Below are positions 20,891 to 27,377 of a stretch of DNA of 27,377 nt, one piece after another (within the stretch, counting starts at the first letter, position 1; each line of letters begins with the position of its first letter). A program made the position numbers and the translations under genes. The stretch is from a virus, in the IMG/VR virus record IMGVR_UViG_3300042305_002047, positions 1 to 27,377 of that record. One strand, written 5' to 3'. Under the pieces are notes generated by a model. That model saw nothing but the letters and a program-made list of their open reading frames with translations. It searched no databases and was not told the origin of the DNA.

Positions 20891-22520
20891 CGCCGTGCCC
20901 CCGGTCGACCTCATCACCGCGCTGCGCAAGCGGAACCCCGCACACGACGGGCCGCTCGGCGCGCAGCATTGGCAGCTGGTCGACGACGCGGTGACCGGGC
21001 AGGGCGGGTTCCTCGCGGGCCTGCGCGACCTGCGCGTGCACGACTACGGCCCCGGTGGCGTGGTGGGCGGGACGCTGCTGCTGCGCGTGGGCGACGGCGA
21101 GACGTACCTGCAGCAGTTCCCACGCGAGACGTCCGACGACTTCACCGCCCGCGTTCGCGCGAGCACGTACGACAACCACGTTGCCCCGGTGCTGCGGTCC
21201 TACACCGGCCAGCTCTGGTCGGATGCCCCGGTGCGCGACACGAGCATCGAGGCCGTGCGGCGGTTCTGGGACGACCCCGACGCGGGGCTCGGCAAGGTCG
21301 ACGCGTGGGTGGCGCAGGGCTCAGACGCGGCGCTGCGGCACGGGTGGGCGATGGCGCTCATCGACCGCCCCGAGGGCGACCGGCCGGCGACCGACCCGGG
21401 CACGACGGCTCGATGGCTTGACCCGCGCGAGGTGGCCGACTGGCAGATCGACGCGCGCGGCGAGGTCGTGGCGCTCAAGCTCCGCTCCGAGACGCACGAG
21501 CGCGACCTGCTCACGGGCGAGGAGATCGAGCGCGAGACGTACACGCTGTGGACGCGCGCGGCCTGGCGGCGCATCACGCTCGTCGAGAAGGGCGAGAAGT
21601 ACGAGCTCGAGACCGACACGGGCGACGTGCCGCACGCCCTCGGCCGCGTGCCGGTGGCGGTGCTGCGGTGGGTACCGTCGATGGCGCCGAGCGAGCTCTG
21701 CGCGCCCTCGGTGCTGAGCGGGAGCGTGGCCGCTGCGGTCGAACTGTTCAACGTCCAGAGCGAGCAACGCCAGGGCGAGAGGGACACCGCGTTCTCGATC
21801 CTGTGCGTGCAGACTGACGACACGGCACGCGTCGAGGGTACGAAGCTCGGCACGCAATCGGGCATGACGTACCCGCTGGGCGCGGCCCCGCCGTCATTCA
21901 TCGCGCCCGACCCCTCGGTGCTGATCCACTACGGCTCGCGCGTCGACGCGCTGACCACGCGGATCTACGAGGCGGCGTATCAGGAGCGGCCCTCCGCGCA
22001 GGCCATCGCCCCGGAGTCGGGCGTGTCGCGCGGCTACCGCTTCCGGCAGATGTCCGCGCTGCTCGTCGTGGCGGCGTCGCAGCACGAGGCCTTCGAGCGC
22101 GAGGTGGTGGCGATCCTCGCCGCGTGGGACGGCGCCGACGCCTCGGCGTGGCAGGCCGCGACCACGATCACCTACCCGCGGCGGTTCGACCCGCTCGACG
22201 CCGAGACGCGTGCCGACCGCGCCATGGCGGTGATCGAGAAGGGTGACCAACTCGTGCCCGAGCTCGTGGCGCTCGCGCGCGCCGACATCGGCCGGGCGCT
22301 CTACCCGCGTCTCGCGCCGGATGCCGAGGCGCGGCTGCGGGCGCAGCTCGAGGCGCGTGCGGAGCGTGAGCGTGCGGCCTACGAGACGACTGCCGCAGTC
22401 CAGACCATCGACGCCGCGACGACCGCGGCGGTGAACGACCTCCCGGCACCCGCGCCGGGCGAGTTCGTGCCTTCTCTCGCGGGGCCAACGGCCGCGGACA
22501 CGACTGCGGCGGGAGCGTGA
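20886..22520 (+). CDS. Portal protein
   Basis: This 544-residue portal forms the dodecameric channel for DNA entry at one capsid vertex. It directly follows the large terminase. The N-terminal part shows the portal-like segment TYLQQFPRETSDDFTARV (about 77-94) and YDNHVAPVLRSYTGQLW, as in DUF4055/gp6-like portals. The middle is beta-rich wing-type sequence (LDPREVADWQIDARGEVVAL), with HALGRVPVAVLRWVP and helical crown-type segments after 270. The Ala/Pro/Thr-rich C-terminus is probably disordered. The ATG at 20886 lies in a hairpin arm; a GTG at 20895, ten bases after AGGA, would remove three residues and is a real alternative. Confidence 0.88.
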   Translation: MSAVPPVDLITALRKRNPAHDGPLGAQHWQLVDDAVTGQGGFLAGLRDLRVHDYGPGGVVGGTLLLRVGDGETYLQQFPRETSDDFTARVRASTYDNHVAPVLRSYTGQLWSDAPVRDTSIEAVRRFWDDPDAGLGKVDAWVAQGSDAALRHGWAMALIDRPEGDRPATDPGTTARWLDPREVADWQIDARGEVVALKLRSETHERDLLTGEEIERETYTLWTRAAWRRITLVEKGEKYELETDTGDVPHALGRVPVAVLRWVPSMAPSELCAPSVLSGSVAAAVELFNVQSEQRQGERDTAFSILCVQTDDTARVEGTKLGTQSGMTYPLGAAPPSFIAPDPSVLIHYGSRVDALTTRIYEAAYQERPSAQAIAPESGVSRGYRFRQMSALLVVAASQHEAFEREVVAILAAWDGADASAWQAATTITYPRRFDPLDAETRADRAMAVIEKGDQLVPELVALARADIGRALYPRLAPDAEARLRAQLEARAERERAAYETTAAVQTIDAATTAAVNDLPAPAPGEFVPSLAGPTAADTTAAGA

Positions 22521-22523
22521 TTC

Positions 22524-23180
22524 GTGGAGACCACTGAGCAGCAGACCCAGGCAGAGGCGGCGCCCCCGGCGCCCGAGAAGACCCTCACGCAGAGCGAGGT
22601 CAACGCGATCATCGCCCGCGAGGTGCGCAAGGCGCGCGCGATGCTGGAGCCTGCCGCCGCCGAGGCCGAGAGCCTCAAGGCGCGGCTTGCGGAGATCGAG
22701 GCCGAGCGCGTGCGCGCCGAAGAGGAGAAGCTCACGGCGACGCAGCGGCAGGAGCGCAAGCTCGCCGCGGAGCGCGAGGGCTACCAGAAGCAGATCGCGG
22801 ACCTCGGCGCGAAGGCGCAGGCCGAGATGCAGCGCCGGCACGGGCTGATGGTGCAGCACGCCGCGGCGTCGCGCATCGGCACCGTCGCGACGCGGCTGTT
22901 CAACGCGGAGATCGCCCCGGAGATCGAGTCGCTCGTCTCGAGCGCGATGGCCGTGGAGATGGCCGACGGTCGCGAGGTCGTGACCATCCGCGTGGGCGAC
23001 GACGTGGAGCCCATCGAGACGGGCTGGCAGCGGTTCGTCGACGCGAAGCTGTCGAAGTTTTTCAAGGCCGTGGGCGGCGCCGGTGCGGCCCACGGCGGCA
23101 GCGGTGGCGCGGGTGGTCGGGCCGCGTTCGCCGGGATGACCCCGACCGAGAAGATCGCGGCAAGCCTCAAGGGCCGCTGA
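22524..23180 (+). CDS. Capsid scaffold protein
   Basis: This 218-residue protein lies between portal and major capsid and matches phage scaffold architecture: an acidic, Gln/Pro-rich N-terminus, a long coiled coil about 35-105 (EVNAIIAREVRKARAMLEPA, then EAESLKARLAEIEAERVRAE), and a C-terminal globular end with a Gly/Ala linker and GMTPTEKIAASLKGR. It helps assemble the procapsid and then leaves. GTG at 22524 has GGAG eight bases upstream. No separate protease gene is seen, so the scaffold is probably expelled rather than degraded by a phage protease encoded here. Confidence 0.82.
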   Translation: METTEQQTQAEAAPPAPEKTLTQSEVNAIIAREVRKARAMLEPAAAEAESLKARLAEIEAERVRAEEEKLTATQRQERKLAAEREGYQKQIADLGAKAQAEMQRRHGLMVQHAAASRIGTVATRLFNAEIAPEIESLVSSAMAVEMADGREVVTIRVGDDVEPIETGWQRFVDAKLSKFFKAVGGAGAAHGGSGGAGGRAAFAGMTPTEKIAASLKGR

Positions 23181-23185
23181 TCCGC

Positions 23186-23205
23186 GGCGGGCCATGCGTC
23201 CCGCC
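23186..23205 (+). other. Hairpin between scaffold and capsid genes
   Basis: GGCGGG (23186-23191) and CCCGCC (23200-23205) form a 6-bp stem with an 8-nt loop in the 48-bp gap before the capsid gene. There is no T-tract; it may stabilise or process the highly expressed capsid mRNA. Confidence 0.3.
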
Positions 23206-23228
23206 CCGAACCCACAGGAGCACGCGTC

Positions 23229-24470
23229 ATGGCTATCTCTCTCGTTGAACTGCTGAAGCTCACCAACAACCCGCTGATCCAGGGCGTGATCGAGAACATC
23301 GTCACGTCGGACCAGCTCGTCGCGAACCTGCCGATGGTGCCCGTGCGCGGGAAGTCGTTCGACTTCAACCGCGAGAAGGCGCTGCCCGCGGTGTCCAAGC
23401 CCTCGCCGGGCGCGACGATCACCGTCACCGACGCGCTGACCTTCTCGCGCGTGTCGGCCTTCTGCCGCTCGCTCGTGGTGGACCAGGAGCTCAACACCCT
23501 CGACGCCGCGCAGTTCGGAATGGCCAATGCGAAGGCGACGGCGATCTCCAAGGCGTCCAAGGCCATCGGCCGGAGCTACGGGAGCGACGTCATCTCCGGC
23601 AACGCGAACTGGACCGTCACGGTGGTGGAAGTCGGTTCGTCCGGCGCGAGCGGCGCGACCATCGTGGTCGGCCCCGGGCACGACCCGGCGCTCGGGCCGG
23701 GGCTCATCCGCTACACGCACTCGGGCACGACGGTGCAGTACAAGGCCCCGGGCGATGCCGAGTTCGGCACCGCCGTGACCTACTCCTCCGCGGTCAAGGT
23801 CTACTCGTCCAGCGAGGACAAGTGGGTCAACGTGACCTTCGCGGGCACGCGCACCACGAACGGCACGACGGTGTTCACCTTCGCGCCGACCTCGAGCACG
23901 ACCCCGATCGACGGCCTGCTGCGGCTCATCACCAGCGGGCAGACCGTGAGCTCCTCGGGCAGCAACGGCGACGCGATCTCGCTCGCGACGCTCGACCAGC
24001 TCGCGGACCTCGTGAAGGTCGGCCGCGGCAAGGCCTACGTCATGAACTCCCGCACGCGCCGCAGCGTGATGGCGCTGCTCCGCGCCCTCGGCGGCGTGAC
24101 CATGATGGAGATCTCGCAGAGCTACATCCCGGCGCTGCGCGAGACCGTGGTGGTCCCGAGCTACAACGGGCTCCCGATCTTCGTGTCGGACTACTGCCCG
24201 CTCGACCGCTCCAAGGGGTCGCTGAGCACCGGCGCGGTGGTCTTCTGCGCGTCGCTCGACGCCGACGAGGGCGTGCACGGCTTCTACGCCGACAGCGCGA
24301 TGGGCGACGAGCTCGCGCACGAGCTGATCGCGTCGGAGAACGGCATCACGGTGCTGAACCTGGGCACCTCGTCGTCGGTCGACAGCCAGAAGGTGCGCGT
24401 CAAGGGCTACATGGGCCTCGCCGTGCGCTCCGACCTCGCCATCGCGATGGCCGACGAGATCACCAACTGA
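23229..24470 (+). CDS. Major capsid protein (HK97 fold)
   Basis: This 413-residue major capsid protein of the HK97-fold type has a helical N-arm (SLVELLKLTNNPLIQGVIENI), an E-loop-like region (GKSFDFNREKALPAVSK), a P-domain spine helix (AISKASKAIGRSYGSDVISG) and an A-domain near the end (YIPALRETVVVPSYNGLPIFV; GVHGFYADSAMGDELAHELI). Residues about 130-245 include a Thr/Ser/Gly-rich beta insertion that could be a surface domain. It is preceded by AGGAG at nine bases. Third-position GC and the Asn/Ser/Thr content suit an abundant structural protein. It shares the operon with the scaffold and portal. Confidence 0.9.
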   Translation: MAISLVELLKLTNNPLIQGVIENIVTSDQLVANLPMVPVRGKSFDFNREKALPAVSKPSPGATITVTDALTFSRVSAFCRSLVVDQELNTLDAAQFGMANAKATAISKASKAIGRSYGSDVISGNANWTVTVVEVGSSGASGATIVVGPGHDPALGPGLIRYTHSGTTVQYKAPGDAEFGTAVTYSSAVKVYSSSEDKWVNVTFAGTRTTNGTTVFTFAPTSSTTPIDGLLRLITSGQTVSSSGSNGDAISLATLDQLADLVKVGRGKAYVMNSRTRRSVMALLRALGGVTMMEISQSYIPALRETVVVPSYNGLPIFVSDYCPLDRSKGSLSTGAVVFCASLDADEGVHGFYADSAMGDELAHELIASENGITVLNLGTSSSVDSQKVRVKGYMGLAVRSDLAIAMADEITN

Positions 24471-24495
24471 CAGCGCCACCGGGAAGGAACTGCCG

Positions 24496-24771
24496 ATGCC
24501 CGTCTCCGAAGCCCGCCACGACGACGTCCCCCTGCTCCGTCTCGCGTTCCCCTCGTGCACCGGGCACATCGGGCACGTTGCGCCGCACGGGGTGTCGTTC
24601 GTCGACGGCGTGGCGCAGAACGGCGTCACCGAGGCCGCGGCCACGCGGATGATCGGGTGCATCGGGCCTTCCCTCGTCATCGTCGGCCCGTGGGAGGACT
24701 CCTCCGCTCCCACGGGCCCGACGCCCCCCGCCGAGCCCACCGCGCGCGCCCGCGCCCCGCGGAGGCCGTGA
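24496..24771 (+). CDS. Small head-region protein
   Basis: This 91-residue protein follows the capsid gene and starts with ATG at 24496 after GGGAAGGA. A beta-rich start (DDVPLLRLAFPSCTGHIGHV) with HVAPHGVSFVDGVAQNGVTE is followed by a Pro/Thr/Ala-rich disordered tail. Small post-capsid genes of this size are often decoration or head-completion proteins, but there is no motif. Its stop overlaps the next start (TGATG). Confidence 0.66.
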   Translation: MPVSEARHDDVPLLRLAFPSCTGHIGHVAPHGVSFVDGVAQNGVTEAAATRMIGCIGPSLVIVGPWEDSSAPTGPTPPAEPTARARAPRRP

Positions 24772-25172
24772 TGGTGTGGGCGACGACCGCCTCGATCAAC
24801 GCCCGCACCGTGCTCGCGGCGCCTGCCCTGACGGCGTACAGCGCCGCGGCGGTGGCGCGCGGTGACGCGGCGATCACCAACTACGACGCCCTGATCACCG
24901 CGGCGCACGCGCAGGTCGTGGAGATCCTGCGCCAGCGCGACATCACCGAGGCGATGGTCACATCCACGGCGGGCGTGACGCGCGCGGAGACGGACCTCGC
25001 GGTCGCGTTGCTGTTTGAGGCGTTGCAGCAGATCGCGCGCGACGGCACGGGCGACCAGTACGCGCAGCAGGCCAAGATTTTCCGCGACAGCTTCGAGCGC
25101 GAGATGGACCGCGCGCAGCCGATCGACGACGTGAAGGGCACCGGCCGGGGCTTCAGGTGGGCGCGTGGCTGA
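24771..25172 (+). CDS. Head-tail connector-type protein
   Basis: This 133-residue all-helical protein starts with ATG at 24771 (TGATG overlap). It resembles gp6-like head-tail adaptors in size and helix pattern: TTASINARTVLAAPALTAYS, AAHAQVVEILRQRDITEAMV, TDLAVALLFEALQQIARDG, IFRDSFEREMDRAQPI. The position after the capsid also fits. A specific family assignment is inferred from location and helicity. Confidence 0.72.
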   Translation: MVWATTASINARTVLAAPALTAYSAAAVARGDAAITNYDALITAAHAQVVEILRQRDITEAMVTSTAGVTRAETDLAVALLFEALQQIARDGTGDQYAQQAKIFRDSFEREMDRAQPIDDVKGTGRGFRWARG

Positions 25173-25650
25173 CCTCACGGGCGTTGCCACGAAGCTGCAG
25201 GCCCTGGCGGTGGGCGCGGTGTCCACGCTCAAGGGCGTGCAGGCGCACGGCGACATCACCGACCCGGAGTTCCCCGGCGCGCACTTCCACCGCGGGCTGT
25301 CGGTGGGGATGCCGGCGACCGACTACCGCACGGGCGAGACGGGCATCAACCGCGCGATGTCGCCGCGCTACAAGCTCTGCCGCCTCATGGTGCGCATCGG
25401 CTACTCGTTCGGCCGCGACGAAATGGCCGTGGGCGCGACGGTGCGGAGCTCGTTCGACGACGCATCGCTCGACGCGCAGAGCGACATGGACGCGATCGAG
25501 GCCGCGGTGACGCAGACGACGGCGTGGGCCGGCGCGTCGCCCGCGTGGGTGAGCGCACGCAGGTCGGGGGCGACGAGCTTCGAGCGGATCGCGGACCTCA
25601 ACCGCGCGCTGGCTACGGTGTTCTTCGACGTGGAGGTGTCCATCTCATGA
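25165..25650 (+). CDS. Neck or tail-completion protein
   Basis: This 161-residue protein starts with GTG at 25165, inside the end of the adaptor gene. It is alpha/beta with a central strand pair (YKLCRLMVRIGYSFGRD) and C-terminal helices and strand (ERIADLNRALATVFFDVEVSI). Its length and place suit a neck or tail-terminator protein of a tailed phage. No motif confirms this. Its last residues overlap the next ATG (ATGA). Confidence 0.7.
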   Translation: MADLTGVATKLQALAVGAVSTLKGVQAHGDITDPEFPGAHFHRGLSVGMPATDYRTGETGINRAMSPRYKLCRLMVRIGYSFGRDEMAVGATVRSSFDDASLDAQSDMDAIEAAVTQTTAWAGASPAWVSARRSGATSFERIADLNRALATVFFDVEVSIS

Positions 25651-26171
25651 GCGCCATCAAGGTCAAGAGCAACGTCAGCGCGTTGAAGCTCCTGGAGCTG
25701 CAGCTCCGCGACGTCGTGTCGAAGATGGGTCAGACGTGGGCGATTGCCTTCGATGGCCCCGCGACGGCGCGCAAGGCGTACCCCACGCTGCGCCCGCGCA
25801 AGGGACCGGCGCCCGCGCAGCCGACGAACGCGGAGGTGCTGCAGTACCTCGAGGCGCGTGGCCGCACGCTCACGAAGCTCGACGCGCAACTCAAGGAGCG
25901 CGCGCTCCGGTACGCGCTCGGGCGGTTCCAGGGCAAGGCGATCCCGCAACCGCAGAACGTGATGTTCGCGCTGGCGCCGTTCATCAAAGAGACCTTCCTC
26001 GCGCGCGCCCTGCACAGCGGCGCCGACATCGAGGGGCAGATCCCGGCGAACACGGCGAAGTGGACCGAGCGCAAGCGCAAGCTCGGGCTGTCGACGAACA
26101 AGATGAAGGCGAGCGGTCAGCTCGCGTCGTGGCTCAAAGATTCGCGGTTCCGCGTGGTGCGGGTGAAGTGA
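25647..26171 (+). CDS. Head-tail joining / minor tail-type protein
   Basis: This 174-residue basic protein starts with ATG at 25647 (ATGA overlap; GGAGG lies 11-15 bases upstream). It is rich in Lys/Arg and helices: SALKLLELQLRDVVSKMG, AEVLQYLEARGRTLTKLD, LKERALRYALGRFQ, FALAPFIKETFLARALHSG. The end, TERKRKLGLSTNKMKASGQL, resembles HK97 gp10-like neck proteins. Ten bases separate it from the tail-tube-like gene. A connector role is likely; the precise name is not certain. Confidence 0.7.
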   Translation: MSAIKVKSNVSALKLLELQLRDVVSKMGQTWAIAFDGPATARKAYPTLRPRKGPAPAQPTNAEVLQYLEARGRTLTKLDAQLKERALRYALGRFQGKAIPQPQNVMFALAPFIKETFLARALHSGADIEGQIPANTAKWTERKRKLGLSTNKMKASGQLASWLKDSRFRVVRVK

Positions 26172-26181
26172 GGGAAATGCG

Positions 26182-27377
26182 ATGACCTGGTCGGACATCA
26201 ACAAGCACAACGGCATCGTGCGGATCGGCGCGGAGTCGACCTTCGGCACCACGTCGAGCAACATGAAGGCGCTGCTCAACCGCGCGGACCCGCCGTGGCC
26301 GCTCGCGGGCAAGACGCAGCAGATGATCGCGCGACAGGACTCGCTCACCTCGCGCCGCGCGTACCAGACGCCGGTCAAGGGGATGAAGTCGGGCTCGCCG
26401 GTGGCGCTCGCGGTGGACGTGAAGCCGCCCTCGACGCGGCTCAACGCGGCTGCGACGCCGGTGGTGTTCTCGAACGCCTCGGCGCTCTCGCACCAGCTCC
26501 TGTGGCGCGCGGCGATGGGCGGCGAGCTCACGCCGGCGGCGGGGTCCGCGGTGGTGAGCGTGTCGAGCGCCGACGTGACGGTGACCACGGGGCACGGCAC
26601 GCGGTTCGCGGTCGGGCAGTGGCTGCTCTACGAGGCCACGTCGGGCGCGCTGTCGCTGCACCAGGTGACGGCCATCGCGACCGACGTGGTGAGCGTGCAG
26701 CCGCCGCTGCCGGGCACGCCGCAGGCGGGCGAGGTGATCCGCAACCTGTACAACTACTTCCTCGCCGAGGACGACACGCAGACGTTCACCGTGGACCACG
26801 CGCCCATCGAGGCGGGGAGCAACGAGGCGCAGAGCCGTGGCCGCGGGTGCGTGTTCTCGCCGGAGCTCACGCTCGCCATCGGCGGCGTGCCGATGCTCGC
26901 GCTCAACGGCACGAGCGCGGATCACGACGGCTTCGGCGACCTGTCGCTCTCCGAGACGGCGGTGTCCGACGACATGGCCGCGCCCTTCGCCCTGGACGTG
27001 TCGAGCGGCAACGGCGGGCTGTGGCTCGCGTCGAGCCTGGGCACCCTGCCGAGCGCGTCGCTGATCACCAGCGTCAGGCTCACGGTGCCGCGGCAGTGGC
27101 AGGACATTCCCGGCGCGGGCGGGGTGTCCTCGCTCGCTGCGCGCAAGGAGGTTGCGAGCCCGCAGCAGCAGGTGCAGGTCGAGATCACGCTGCGCGGTGG
27201 GACCGCCGAGGTCACCGCGTTCGCGAACATGAGCTCGCGGCACCTCGTGCTGTTCGGCTTCTCGGGCACGGGCACGAGCGGCCGGGCCTTCCTCGTGCAC
27301 GTGCCCAACGCGGTGCCCGCGGTGCCGCCGACGGTGCAGGTCGACGGGGAGCTGGCGTTCTGCCGCGCGGTGCTCAC
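26182..27377 (+). CDS. Tail-tube-like structural protein, cut by the window edge
   Basis: A long frame starts with ATG at 26182 (MTWSDINKHNGIVRIGAEST) after GAGGGAAA and runs off the window with 398 residues and no stop. It is Gly/Ser/Thr/Val-rich and beta-strand heavy (SAVVSVSSADVTVTTGHGT; VSVQPPLPGTPQAGEVI; QVQVEITLRGGTAEVTAF), as expected of a tail tube or a related tail protein. Position after the neck genes supports that. It is long for a simple tube, so it may carry an extra Ig-like domain. The assignment is by position and composition only. Confidence 0.72.
   Translation, partial: MTWSDINKHNGIVRIGAESTFGTTSSNMKALLNRADPPWPLAGKTQQMIARQDSLTSRRAYQTPVKGMKSGSPVALAVDVKPPSTRLNAAATPVVFSNASALSHQLLWRAAMGGELTPAAGSAVVSVSSADVTVTTGHGTRFAVGQWLLYEATSGALSLHQVTAIATDVVSVQPPLPGTPQAGEVIRNLYNYFLAEDDTQTFTVDHAPIEAGSNEAQSRGRGCVFSPELTLAIGGVPMLALNGTSADHDGFGDLSLSETAVSDDMAAPFALDVSSGNGGLWLASSLGTLPSASLITSVRLTVPRQWQDIPGAGGVSSLAARKEVASPQQQVQVEITLRGGTAEVTAFANMSSRHLVLFGFSGTGTSGRAFLVHVPNAVPAVPPTVQVDGELAFCRAVL

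Noticed and set aside
21894-25259. A 1121-residue minus-strand open frame across portal, scaffold and capsid genes
   Set aside because: It is His/Arg/Asp rich without domain character and lies opposite well-supported structural genes; such antisense frames are expected at this GC content.
1-27377. CRISPR array, insertion sequence or transposase
   Set aside because: No regularly spaced long repeats and no transposase motifs were seen.

Overview
The window is a compact, very GC-rich (roughly 70% by eye) temperate phage genome segment, almost certainly from a tailed phage with a capsid of the HK97 type. Genes are packed end to end with GTGA, ATGA or TGATG stop/start overlaps, GTG starts are common, and Shine-Dalgarno sites of the GGAGG type appear where genes do not overlap. 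The host should be a high-GC bacterium; composition alone does not settle the phylum.

Layout. (1) Positions 1-625 hold the end of one gene block, a short gene-poor stretch with three CACTCCCC repeats, and a small gene converging on the integrase. (2) Positions 592-11183, minus strand, form one long leftward early operon: tyrosine integrase (its 3' end carries a tRNA-like attachment core), an excisionase-like protein, several unknown proteins, a lone DpdA/TGT-like 7-deazaguanine DNA-modification enzyme, a thymidylate-kinase-like P-loop enzyme, small proteins with clamp-binding-like N-termini, an HNH endonuclease, an SSB/DUF669-like protein, a RecT-type annealing protein and a run of tiny Cys-rich proteins. 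(3) Positions 11184-12673 are the lysogeny switch: an ImmA/IrrE-like metallopeptidase, an XRE repressor, a divergent Cro-like protein, and five operator-like dyads placed on two promoters of identical geometry. (4) Positions 12673-18382, plus strand, are the rightward early/replication operon: a small membrane protein, small unknown proteins, an SF2 helicase, a VRR-NUC nuclease and a primase-polymerase/VapE-type helicase fusion. (5) Positions 18383-18925 are non-coding, with a TGTAAC iteron-like cluster (candidate origin) and a promoter with a dyad over its -10 box. (6) Positions 18926-27377, plus strand, are the packaging and morphogenesis module: small and large terminase, portal, scaffold, major capsid, four head-tail connector-type genes and a tail-tube-like gene cut by the window edge.

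How it works together (inference). The repressor probably silences PL (leftward operon) and PR (rightward operon) through matched operator pairs, and the ImmA-like protease probably relieves it. On induction, integrase plus excisionase, RecT/SSB and the primase-helicase set replicate the DNA, after which the terminase promoter drives assembly. The tRNA-like core lies inside the integrase gene with no tRNA 5' half beside it, so it reads as attP of a free or circular phage genome rather than a prophage junction. Most notable are the orphan DpdA-like enzyme without visible preQ0 synthesis genes, and five small proteins that start with a sliding-clamp-binding-like peptide.
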